A stretch of DNA of 64,000 nt, taken from positions 124,001 to 188,000 of the forward strand of contig NZ_BARG01000053.1 of assembly GCF_000376565.1 (NCBI RefSeq), written 5' to 3'. Below the pieces are notes generated by a model. That model did no database searches, was not told where the DNA came from, and was given only the letters and a program-made list of their open reading frames with translations. Below, piece by piece: positions 34,971-46,100 of this stretch. The position numbers and the translations under genes are program-made. The stretch comes from Streptomyces hokutonensis. GTDB taxonomy: Bacteria > Actinomycetota > Actinomycetes > Streptomycetales > Streptomycetaceae. Each line of letters opens with the position of its first letter. Positions within the stretch are counted from its first letter, which is position 1.

Positions 34971-35923
34971 GCGGCCTGCTCGTGCTGGACCGCCGGCAGA
35001 CGGCCGCCGCGCTGCGGCCCGACGCCGTCCTCGACGCGGTGGGCCGGGCCCTGGTCTCCATCGCCCGCGACGAGGTCTCCGTCCCGCCGCGGATCGCCGC
35101 CCTGACCCCGATGGGTCTGCTGGGCGCGATGCCCGGTTACGTTCCCGGGCTCGGGCTGGCCGCGAAGCTGGTGACCGTGACCGCCGATCCACGACACCCC
35201 GGACGCGGATTCCATCGGGGGCTGGTGGCCCTGTTCGACGAACACGACGGGCGGGCGCTGGCGCTCGTGGACGGTGAGTCGCTGACCGAGGTCCGCACGG
35301 CGGCGGTCGCCACGCGGAGCGCGCTGGCCCTGGCCGTCCGCCCCGGTCTCGGCCGGGTGGCGGTGGTGGGAACAGGCGCCCAGGCCCGCGCCCAACTCGC
35401 GCTGATCGCGACGGTGTTGCCGGAGGCCGAGGTGACGGTGGCCGGCCGCGATCCGGAACGGGCCGGCGCGGCGGCCGCGCTGCATCCCGGCGCGCGGGTC
35501 GCCGCCGGAGTCGAGGAGGCCGTACGCGAGGCCGATGTCGTGTTCTGCTGCACCGGCGCCACCGCACCCGTCGTCCGACGCGAGTGGCTCGCTCCCGGCG
35601 TCCATGTCTCCTCGGTCGGCGGCTCCCACGGACCCGAACTGGACCCCGGCACCGTCCGGGACGCGGCCCTGTTCGCCGAGTGGACCGGCGCGGCCACGGC
35701 GCCCCCACCGGCAGGCGCCCACGAACTCCAGGACCTCGCCCCCGGCCGGCCGGTGACCCTCCTCGGGTCCGTCCTCGACGGCGGCCATCCGGGCCGCGGC
35801 GGTGACACCGACGCCCTCACCGTCTTCAAGTCCACCGGCCACGCCGCCCTCGACGTCGCGGCGGTCCGGGTCGCCTACGACGTGGCGCTCGAACAGGGCT
35901 GGGGAGTACGCGTGGACCTGTGA
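34967..35923 (+). CDS. ornithine cyclodeaminase/mu-crystallin family protein
   Basis: A GTG overlapping the upstream TGA (GTGA) gives 318 residues. The NAD(P) motif VVGTGAQARAQLALI lies near 130. Family segments: AKLVTVTADPRHPGRGFHRG, LVDGESLTEVRTAAV, VGGSHGPELDP, FKSTGHAALDVA. Members include ornithine cyclodeaminase, alanine dehydrogenase and ketimine/pyrroline reductases. With the peptidase-like and amidohydrolase genes it suggests breakdown of an amino-acid conjugate. Confidence 0.88.
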   Translation: MSGLLVLDRRQTAAALRPDAVLDAVGRALVSIARDEVSVPPRIAALTPMGLLGAMPGYVPGLGLAAKLVTVTADPRHPGRGFHRGLVALFDEHDGRALALVDGESLTEVRTAAVATRSALALAVRPGLGRVAVVGTGAQARAQLALIATVLPEAEVTVAGRDPERAGAAAALHPGARVAAGVEEAVREADVVFCCTGATAPVVRREWLAPGVHVSSVGGSHGPELDPGTVRDAALFAEWTGAATAPPPAGAHELQDLAPGRPVTLLGSVLDGGHPGRGGDTDALTVFKSTGHAALDVAAVRVAYDVALEQGWGVRVDL

Positions 35924-36336
35924 GGGACGGGGACCCCGCTCAAGGAACAGCGGGCCATCGCCTTCCGGCGGTCGGGCCGTCGCCGGACCTTCCGCCGCGG
36001 GTGCGCCGCTGCTTCAAGTCGCCCTGGTGCAGGGGAAGTTAATCCGGATGCGGTCTTCATCCATTGCACGTCATGTGCCGTTGGGACGGACGTCAACCAG
36101 CCCGGCCATGATCGGACGTCTGCGGGCCCGAGCCGCGCGCGTCCTGTCCCAGGGCGGGTGAAGCGGGCCCCCGGGTGCGTACGGACGGGACCTCCGGTGC
36201 GCGCCGACGTGACTGCCGCCGGTACATGTCCGTGCCACCGACGCGGGCCCCCGGCCGGTACGGGCGGCCCGGCGTTCGCGTCGGTCCCCGCCGTGCTCAC
36301 CTCCGGTGAGTTGAGTACGAGGAAGATGGAGGCCGC
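35924..36336. other. intergenic region upstream of the effector operon
   Basis: About 410 bp between an enzyme gene and the three-gene WXG100/effector operon. The promoter of the operon should be here, but no clear -35/-10 pair was picked. A ribosome site, GGAGG, lies just before 36337. No terminator hairpin stands out. Confidence 0.45.
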
Positions 36337-36828
36337 ATGACCCAGGAGCCCGAGTCCGGCCCGGACGGTTACGCGGAACAGCTGGAGCGACGCTTAGCCC
36401 GGGCCAGAACCGAACTGGCGGCAGCCGAGCAGGACGCGGCCCGCGCGGAAGCCGACATGGGTGACTTCTCGTCGGCCACGGTCTCCAAGGACGGCTCCGT
36501 CGAGGTCACCGTCGGACCCCGGGGCGAACTGAGCGACCTGCGGTTCCTGGGGTCCAAGTTCCGCGAGATGTCGAGCGCGGAACTTGGCGCGGCGATCATC
36601 GAGGCGGTCGAGGCGGGCCGCGCGCAGGCACGGCGCGAGGCGGCCCGCCGCTTCCGGCCGCTCGACACCCCCGGCCCGCAGGTGCCCGAACTCGCCGGAC
36701 TCGACATCGACTGGGCGCGTTTCGTGGGCCCGTCCGCCCCTGCCCGGAGCAACTCCACCAGGTCCGCCGCACGCAGCCGGCTGCACGACGAGATCGCCGA
36801 CGACGAAGAGGGCGGAGGCACCCGATGA
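36337..36828 (+). CDS. YbaB/EbfC-like protein, first gene of the effector operon
   Basis: A 163-residue protein with GATGGAGG upstream. The N-terminal coiled coil (about 12-45) and beta strands (VEVTVGPRGELSDLRF) fit the YbaB/EbfC fold. In Streptomyces and mycobacteria, YbaB-like genes often accompany type VII secretion WXG100 genes and may act as chaperones. It contains a TTA codon (36394-36396, Leu20). The last codons overlap the next start by 4 bp. The C-terminal third is disordered and charged. Confidence 0.8.
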   Translation: MTQEPESGPDGYAEQLERRLARARTELAAAEQDAARAEADMGDFSSATVSKDGSVEVTVGPRGELSDLRFLGSKFREMSSAELGAAIIEAVEAGRAQARREAARRFRPLDTPGPQVPELAGLDIDWARFVGPSAPARSNSTRSAARSRLHDEIADDEEGGGTR

Positions 36829-37160
36829 CCGGCCCGTCCTACACATCGAGCCCCGAGGCCATCCTGGGCGGCACCCGCGTGATCAAGGACCTCGGCAGCT
36901 ACGCCAACGACGTCGGTGCGTCGGCCCACGCCGCCTTGGCCGACGTCAGCTGGACCGGCGACGACAGTTACGGGAAACAGCTGCGGAAGGAGTTCGTCCA
37001 GACCCGCGACTCCGTCCTCGCCACCATCGACGCCATCGCCGCCGGCATCTCGGCCGTGGGGGACGGCACGCTCGACAACCTCCGCGCGATCCGCAGCAAC
37101 CAGGGCGGGATCATCGACGCCATCCACGAGCAACAAGGGCGGACCGGGAGCCGACCGTAA
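36825..37160 (+). CDS. WXG100-like (ESAT-6-type) small helical protein
   Basis: A 111-residue protein with GGAGG 7 nt upstream. It reads as two helices with a W-T-G turn (SWTGDDSYGKQL) between, like WXG100 secretion partners. It overlaps the upstream gene (ATGA) and ends 1 nt before the giant gene's GTG. It is probably the type VII partner that is co-secreted with, or docks, the giant protein. No ESX core genes (EccC etc.) are in this window. Confidence 0.75.
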   Translation: MTGPSYTSSPEAILGGTRVIKDLGSYANDVGASAHAALADVSWTGDDSYGKQLRKEFVQTRDSVLATIDAIAAGISAVGDGTLDNLRAIRSNQGGIIDAIHEQQGRTGSRP

Positions 37161-37161
37161 C

Positions 37162-40100
37162 GTGGCCATCGTCGTATCGCCCAAGCTCAACTGGCTGTTC
37201 TTCATCCTCATCGGGGAAAAGTTCCTGGAGGCCAACGAGGACCACGCCTACGACACCAGCCGGTCCTTCGACCAGCTCCACCAGCACGTCGGCGCGCTCA
37301 AGGCACGGGCGCAACAAGCCGTATTGACCGTGGGGGAGGGCCTCCCCAAGGGAACCGCCGACCAGTTCATCGGGGCGATCAACCAAGTCCTGCCCTATCT
37401 CGACAAGTTCGAGGCCGACCTGGACAACGTGACCAAGAACCAGGTCAACATCGCCATGCAGATCCGCGAGGCGAAGTGGAACATCATCGCCGAACTGATC
37501 CGCCTGTTCATCGAGCTCGCGATCCTCGCGGTGATGTCCTTCTTCACCGGCGGCGCCAGCGCCGGCGAGGCGGCGGTGGCACGTGCCCGCAGCCGCGTCT
37601 TCATCCTGGAGGTCCTGCTCGAACTCTCGCGCCGCACGCATCTGTTGCCCAGTTTCCTGGAGGCCGCCGAGGAGGCCTTCATGACGCTCGCGGTCCGGCT
37701 GGCCATGATGGTGGGCGCTCCCAAGGGGCAACGGCCGAAGTCGATCGACTGGGGCGACATCGGTCTCAGCGCCGCGTTCGGCGCCGTCGCGGGGTTCCTC
37801 GCGCCGATCCTCACCAAGACGATGAAGAACCTCACCAACAACGTCAAGAACATCGGTGACCTGGGCAAGAAGTTCGACGACATCAACGTGGGCGGAGCGA
37901 AGCCACCGAAGCTGAACGACACCGACCTGAACCTGACGAACAAGCCGAAGCCCGGTCCCACGCCGGGCCCCGGCACCCACGTCCCCAAAACGCCCCCCAC
38001 GGTCACCCCGCATGTGACGCCGACACCCCACGGCGACGAGAGCCTCTCCGCCAAGGTGCTCGACCAGAGCGGTGAGTTCGTCGCGGACGGCGCGTCGGAG
38101 ACGCTGGCCGAGTCCCTCGTGATGGGCGCGTTCTTCGGTGACTTCACGCCGAGTTGGCAGACGTTCGTCGGGTCGGGCCTGAGCGAGCGGTTCGAGGCGG
38201 GAGCCGAGCACGCGGTCACCAACAGCGCCGACTGGCTGAAGAACTTGGGGAACCCGCCGGCGATCTCCACATCGGTCTCCGACATCGGCACCGGAGACGC
38301 CGGTACCGGCGGCGGTCAGAACCCGGGCTCGGGCAAGAACGGCGGTATCAAGTCCGGTGCGGGAAGCGGCCCGCACACGCCCGTGGACGCGGATCCGGAA
38401 TCGGGCCAGGGCACGGACACGGACACCGGTATCCACATCGACACGGACGCCGACACGTCGACGAAGGCCTCAACGCCGGTTGTTCCGCCAGTGGTTGGGA
38501 CCTCCGTGCAACCCCTCCCGCCGGCCGTCCCGACCATCAGCGGAGGCAGTGTCACTTCAGTGCCACCCGTCGTCACGCACGGCGGCAACGGCAACGACCA
38601 CCGCACCGAAGTCCCGCCGCAGACCCACGACTTGAACACCGCCGAGGTGGAGCCGGTCGGAACAACTCGGGTCGACCCGCCCCCGACCCTGCACCAGGAC
38701 CCTGTTGTCGCCCCGCCCGCCACGGGGTTGCCGCCGCCCGTGGTGACATCGACGCCCGTGACGCCCACTGTCGGGACCACCGTTCCTCCCGCGGTCACTC
38801 ACAACGGCGTTCCTGAGCAGGGGAGTTCGAGCAACGACACGGGCACCGGCAAGGGAAAGGCCGTGGCTCCGCCAGCAACGGACGCCACAGACCCAGAGCC
38901 CGGCACCGTTATCCACCCCGCCCCGGTCGTCGGTGCTGCCCACGACGCCCATGCCGACGCCGTGCGGTCGTTGCAGCACGCGGTCGACACCGCCGAACGG
39001 CTCCGCGTGCGAGTCGAGACCGGCGAGGGAGCGAGCCACGACGGCACCGCGTGGCACAACGCGGACGACAGGGTGCGGCAGGCCCGGGCGGACCTCGTAC
39101 GGACGGAGACGCGGCTGGGCGAACTGGGCGAGGTGCCGCAGTCCCACGCCGACGCCGCCCTGGACCTCGGCTCCGACTCGTCGGCACCGTCCTCCGCCAT
39201 CGTCCCCGTGGTGGACCGCTCCGACGCCCAACGGCACTGGATCGCCTCGCAGTTGACCGAGGACGACCTGCCCCACGATTTCTCCGCCGGCGGTCTCCCG
39301 GCCGGCGATGTCGACGTGGACGTCGCCGCCCTGTCCTCCACCGGAGCCGCCCTCACCGTCGAGCAGCAGACCCAGGCAGCCCTGGGAAGCGGCAGACTGT
39401 CGCTGCTGGAGTCTGGACTCACGCCCTTGCAGCAGGCCAAGGCACTGATGCTGCAACCCGGTCCGTGGTCCGGGCACCTCGACACCGCCGCCGCCACGGC
39501 GACCAGACGGCTGTGGGACGACGCGTTCTCGGACTTCGCGCTGAGCTCGCCCGGGCCGACTCCGGACACCGCACGCCAGTGGTGGGACACCGCCACCGCG
39601 CTCGTGCTGCCCCTGGAACTGCACCCCGTGCTCGCGGACTCGCGGCATGCGGTCGAGTCGTACCGAGGCGCGGTACGTCAGGTCGCCGACGTACTGGCCG
39701 CGGGCGGGACACGTGCGGAAGCGACCGCGCTCGCCGACCGTCTCCGCAAGGGCCTCGGGCTGCCGCAGCGGCTGCGCGGCGGTGCCCCCAAGCCCGAGGA
39801 GTCCGCCGACGTTCCGCAGCCCGTGGTCACCGTGAGCGGCGGAACACCTCTCGTCGCGACGACGTCCACCACAACCGACTCGACGACCGACGCGACGACC
39901 GCGGTCACTGAGGCGCCGGTCGACAAAGTGGTCAAGTCCGCTGACGACAAGTCGACTTCGGTGCCTCCGCGCGACTCGGACGAACCGCCGGAGAAGCCCC
40001 GCCGGCAGCGCCCGCCCCGCAAGGGCGCCCCGCCGAACCGCCGCACCCCTCCGCTCGAACCCATCGACGAGGACGCCGAGGCCGAGTTCACCGCACCGCC

Positions 40101-43100
40101 GGTCAAGAAGCCCGCCACGCCGGGGCCGACTTGGGTGGTGCACGACCTGGACTCCCGTCGGCCGCCGCGCGTCGATCTCGATCTGCCGCCCGCGCCGTAC
40201 AGCGGCGGCGGCCCCGCGTCGTTCACCGACGGTGCCAAACTGCCCGTCTACATGGGCGGCATCGGCGAGTTGCTGCGCGGGCTGCCACGCAACCTGCTGC
40301 GCCGCTCCTACACCCTCGGCCAGGGGGACCGCGTCCTGCGCGGCGCCGACCGCGTCGTCGAGCAGCTCGATCTCAACCTCCGGCAGCCGCCCGGCGTCCG
40401 CCCCCGTCCCGCGCGCCCCGGCGGCAACCGCGCCGGTGACGGGCTCCTGGACGACGTACGACACGCCCTCGTCCACAACCCGAGCGGCTTCTTCGGCGAC
40501 GGGCAGCAGTTCAACTACCGCACGGTGGACGGCAAGTCGCGGGTTCTCACGGTCACGGCCCGGCCGTACGGGCAGTGGGAGAGGTTCACCTTCGGCTACG
40601 CCAACCCCGTGAAGATCGACACGATGCAGCGCAACACCGCCCTCACCGGCCGGGTCGCCGTCAACAGCACGTCGACCTCCCTCGCGCCCACCGCGCCGCT
40701 CGGACCGGTGAAGACGCTGTTCGCGCCCTGGGGACGGGTGTTCGCGCAGTTCTCGTGGACCAAGCGGGTCGAGTACAACATGCAGAACCTCGTCGTGAAC
40801 CAGAACGAGACCCGTACGACCGATGGCTCGCACGCCCATCTCGACGACGTCTGGTACGAGTTCAAGGTCACCGATCCGGCCGGACGCCCCGTGGACCGGA
40901 CCGGCAAAGCGATCGGGCCCAGGTCCGGCACGCGTGCTCAGGTCGCCTTCGGATTCGCCGTCAGGGACGGGCTGTTCGTGCGCATCGCCGACAGCCTCAC
41001 CCACCCCAAGCCGCCCGCCGACCGGCTGCCGCCGCGGATGCGCCTCGACCGCGGTTCGAACTACCGCATGATGAACACGGAGAGCTTCGGTCCCGTCACC
41101 CACATCCGGGACTGGGCGCTCCAGCAGATCGACACCGACACGGACAGCATGGCCGGCAAGCAGATCAACTCGTTCTTCTCCACCGACGGGTTCCACCGCA
41201 TGAGCCGGGTCATGGCGGCCGGGACGGTCACGTCGCCGCCGCTGTTCAAGGACGACGCGGGGCGCGAACCGCTCGGTGTCTTCTCGGTCCGGGTGGAGCC
41301 CGGCGAGGCCGTCCTCATCAGCGAGACCACCGCCGCCGAACTCCGGGACATCTCCCAGACGACGGTCCGCAACGAGCGGACCACGGGCAGGTCCTCGGGC
41401 GTCGACGTCGGCGGTGCCCTCGGGCCCGCCTTCCAGCTTCTCGGCATCGACCGGGGCACGTTCGACCTGCGCCTGCTCGCCGGTCTCAACTTCCGCTACG
41501 GCTCCTCCCGCAACCGCGCCTCCGTCACCGGCGGAACCGGCGCCGTCAAGTCGGCCGGGCAGGCGAAGGGCGACCCCACGGGCCTCTACCTGGTCCAGAA
41601 GACCGTCACGGTCACCGCACCGCCCGACACCAAGGCACCGCTGCCGAACCGCCGGCGCGACGAGGCGAGTTCGACACCCGGCAAGCTGCGCAAGAACCCG
41701 CCGCGGACCTGGAGCGAGGCACCGCGCACCCAGACGTTCCAGACCTGGGCCGTGGAACGGCTCACCCGCACCGAGGCCCGCCGCCTCGCCGGGGAGGCGA
41801 GCCCCGCGCCCGGCACCCCGCCCAGGGTGCCGCCGTACCTCACCCAGGACGCGCCGCCCACCCTCGGCATGAGCAGGGTCGAGGAGTTCACGTTCGCCGA
41901 CGGCTCCTACGTACGGGACATCGACGGCGAGGACCGCACGTTCCTCGACCACTTCAGCGACCAGGTCCTCGAAGAGGTCGCGCGCGCCTACCCCGACCTC
42001 GTCGCGCCGCTGTCCGAACTCGATCCCGCCAATCCCCGCTGGCGGGGCGCCGACCACTTCCAGATGGTGGTCTCCAACACCCTGGAGGTGCTCAACACCC
42101 TCGCCTTCCACAGCATGGCGGGCAACCTGGAGACGATGATGACCTCGGGGCTGCGGATCTCCCTGGTCGACTCCCGCCGCGCCACCCGTGCCCAGCGTTA
42201 CGTGTGGATCGACGCCGCTCTGAACGACCGGCGTTTCGAGGGGACGCAGAAGGACCTGCGGCTGCGGTTCAGCGCACCCGGCAGCGAGAACCTCGGCGGG
42301 CGGCAGAACAGCGCGCGCGGCGCGCACGTCGGCGCGGAGGGGCTGCTGTCGCTGCGGGACGCGGCGACCGACGAGGCTGGTGGCCCGCTGCACGCGGGCA
42401 CCGGTTCCCTCGGCGTGCGCTGGGGTGGCCGTAGCGATGCGGAGAGCGGTTACGGGGCCGCCGCCACGCACGAGGCCATGTCGATCGGCACCAAGGGCAC
42501 CCACCTGTACAGCTACGAGGTCACCCTCACCGCGCGGCGCGGCGGCTTCCGCCGGTTCCGCGGGCTGCTGCGCGGTGTCCTCTTCCTCAACCTGCTCGGC
42601 ACACGGCCGTTCGTCTTCAGCGAGCGCGAGAAGAACCTCATCGGCCCGGCCGGCTCCGGGCCGGACATCAAGCGGCCCTCCGTGGGGCGTGTGCTGCTCG
42701 GCGTGCCCGTCGAGCACACGCCCGCCCGCGACATGTCACGCCCGCACCACCCCCTGCACGGCGTGCCCCTCGCGACCACCGGGCAGGCCGCGCGGGACCT
42801 GGCGCTCGCCAGGCGCGGCCTGTTCGAGCGGGCCGGCCGCCGTGGCCGTGAGGAGTACCGGCGCCACCCGTACCTGACCCTCGCGGTCGTCGCGGACCCC
42901 GCGCTGGGCCGGGCTGCCGAGGACGTCCTGAGGGAGTCGTCGGGCAACTCCTGGATGCTGACCCATCAGGGTGCCCCCGTCCACGACGCGGCGCTGCGCG
43001 TGTTCCAGAGCCAGTTCCTGACCGCGAACTTCGACCAGTCGTCCGCCCCGACCGGCTGGCGCGCCTCCGGGCTGTGGGCGAAGGCCCCCTACCTGGACCG

Positions 43101-46100
43101 CTCCTCGGTACTCGCCCACCGCAGCCGGCTGCGCCCCGGGAGCCTCACCGCCGTGACGGGCGCCATCCCGATCGAGGCCGAGACGACCATCGGCGGCGCC
43201 ACCCAGGCCTCGGGACGCCACACCAGCACCAGCACGCTGTTCTTCGGCGGCCAGCTCGTCTACCTCCACTCGCACGACACCGGAACCGGGACCACCGGCA
43301 ACTACGGCCTCGTCGCCAGCCCCTACCGCCTCGACACGTCCCGCTTCCGGGCCGTCTCCCGGACCGCGCTCGCCGAGATCAACCGCAAGGACCAGGGCCG
43401 CCAGGTCCTCGTCACCGCCGATGTCGACCACGAGATCGCCGCCACCTCCACCCTCGTCGGTCAACGCGCCACGGGCATACGGCGGTTGCCCCGCTGGCTG
43501 GCCGGCGCGTCCGGGCGGCGGGTCCTCATCAACGATGGCTGGGTGGGGCACCTCCCGGAGAAGAGCGCCTACCGGATGGGACTGCTGCGGGACCGCTGGG
43601 GCGACGTACCGCTCTACACCCGGCGCCGATGGTCGCCCCAACCCTGGCTCCTGGACAACCCGTTCGGCAGTTTCCCGCTCACCGCGCTCGACACCGCGAC
43701 CGTACTCGACGACTTCGACCGGCAGTTGAGGCCGCTGGGACTGACGGGAAGCGACCGGGACACGGTGCACCGGCTGATGTCGGAACGCGTCGTGCGGGCG
43801 CTGGGCAAGGAGATGACCGGCGGCAGTTCCTCCGTGCCCGCCCGGGTGGGCCGTTGGGGCTCGTCCACCGCCAACCTGTGGGTCGGCAGCCGCAAGGTGA
43901 GGGCGCGCGCCGAGCTGATCCCCGTGAAAGTGCCCGTAGGCAGACCCGCTCCGGACGGCAGCGGCTTCGGCGGCCTCGGGCACAGCGTGGAGTTCGAGGA
44001 GCACCGCAGCGCCGCGGAGACCACGCAGGAGGGCCGCGGCCGCGCCTCCGGCGCCAGCGTCGGCACCACCGTCTCCCAGGGCGCACACACCGGCAACGAC
44101 ACCGTACGGATGGCCGGACCGACATACGCGGAGGTCGGCTCCACCCAGCAGACCGCCGCCCAGAACCGGTCCGAGGGCAGCGTGCGGATCGCCACCGCGA
44201 CGACGACCCAGGCCCACGCCGAGTACGTCACCCGCTACCGGATGCGGCTCACGCTGGAGGTCACCGACACTCGTGAACCGAAGACCGGCACCGGCGCCCC
44301 CGCCTGGGTGAAGCGGGCCGCGCACCGCACCTGGCGCGGTGTCTCCGGCCGGCGCTTGCTGAGTATCCGCTCCGAGGGCGACGTCGGGGAACTCGTCGAG
44401 CACTACCCGCTCAGCCTCATGCGCCCCGACCCCGCCGACCCCGCCGCTGAACGGGACGACCCGCTGGCCCCGCCCGCGCTCGACGCCCCCGGACCCTCCC
44501 GCCGCGTCGCGCCGCCCGCCACGACGGGCCCCGGCGGCTGGCTCGACACACTCCACCCCGACGACAGCATGAAGCCGTTCACGATGCCCCCGGACGGCTT
44601 CAAGGTCCGCCGGATCGTCGGCGTCGACCAGCTCCACACCGCCAACTCCCTTGTCCTGGCCTCCGCCTACGACACGTCCTTCCCGCTCACCGGCGCGGTC
44701 GACGACGACCTGATCGCCCGCGCCCAGGACACCCCGCTCACCCGCGCCGGCACCGGGCCCGCCCAGAACCTGGAGGACGGCACCGGCAACAACGCCCTCA
44801 GCGCCTTCTACGACCGCACCCTGGAGCCCGGCGGCTACGAGGTGGCCGGCCTGAGCGAACGCGGCTTCTTCGGCGGCGCGGACGCCGACCTGCGGCTGTA
44901 CTCGAGGCCGCAGTTCCGGCAGGCCCGGCTGCTCGCCGTCACCGACGGCATGAAGCACGAGGCTCCCAAGCGCCATGTGCAGGGCGGTGGCGCGAGCGCC
45001 GGGCGCGTGGGGCAGGCCGAGTCGGCGCTCGGCGGCGGTCCCGCCACGTCGACCGCCGCCACCGGCACCAACCAGATGGGCGCCTCGGGACCGGGCGACG
45101 TCGCGACCGAGTCCGACACCCTCGCCTCGGGCGGCGACCGCCTCGCGTCGGTGAACGTCAAGCCGAACACCACCCGTACGTTCCTGTTCGCCATCCCCAC
45201 GACCTGGCTGAGCGTCGCCGCGGTCCACCACCACGTCAAGGACTCCGCGCCGGTGCGGGCGATGCGCAGCCCGTTCGGCAACCCGCAGCGCGCCCCGCAG
45301 GCACGCGAGACCGATACCACCGTCCTCGCCTGGGTCCGCGAGGACGTCGCCCGGGAACTGGGCCTCATCGAGGACGACGGATTCCCGCCGGTGGCGGCGC
45401 GGGCGTGGGACGCGGTCACCCGGGCCGACAAGGAGTGGACGGCCGCCGACAAGAAGTACTGGGAGCTGCGCCGGGAGGAGGGCCCGCGCCGCGAGACCGC
45501 CCTCACGGACGCGGAGAACCTACTGAGCGCCCTCACCGCCCGCGATGTCGAGACCCTGCCCCAGGTGATCGCCGCACGCGGCGAACTCGCCCGCCTGGAA
45601 CAGGAGAACGAGGGTGCGGAACCCGCCCACGACGGCTGGGCGGAACTCTACGACGCCGAACGCGACGCCGCGCATGACCGCGTGATCGCCCTGCTGCGGG
45701 CGGCCGACGCCGAGGTCACCGCGGCCCGCGCGGCCCGCGACACCGCACGCGACCAACTGAACGCCTTCACAGCCAAGTTGGGCGAACGACGCGCCTTCGC
45801 CGAGGCGCTCGCCGACGAATACGCACGCGTCCGGGAAGCCGCCGATCGCCTGACCCGCTGGCATCAGCTCGCGGCGACACCGGCGGGACGCGCGCAGCTC
45901 GGCACCACTCCGGAACCGGACGAGGTCGTCTTCCGGGCCCCGGCGGCACCGGCGACGGAGAAGAAGGCCGACGACAAGGACGCGGAGAAGAAGGACGCCG
46001 AAAAGAAGGACGCGGGGAAGAAGACCACCGACAAGGACGGCGACAAGAAGGGCGGCGGGGAGCAGGACGACGCGGCGGGCAACGCCGACCTGCGCCCCGC

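Noticed and set aside
38557..42717. 1,386-codon open frame on the minus strand opposite the giant gene
   Set aside because: Long antisense frames are expected where codon third positions are almost all G/C. The plus-strand frame has OTU, coiled-coil and linker sequence; the minus frame has only low-complexity Gly/Arg/Val text.
42736..45234. 832-codon minus-strand frame in the same region
   Set aside because: Same GC artefact; no domain words, and it lies wholly inside the effector gene.
45955..46080. Repetitive GACGCGGAGAAGAAG-type DNA, looked at as a possible CRISPR or tandem-repeat element
   Set aside because: It encodes a Lys/Asp-rich linker within a long open frame; no spacers or palindromic repeats.
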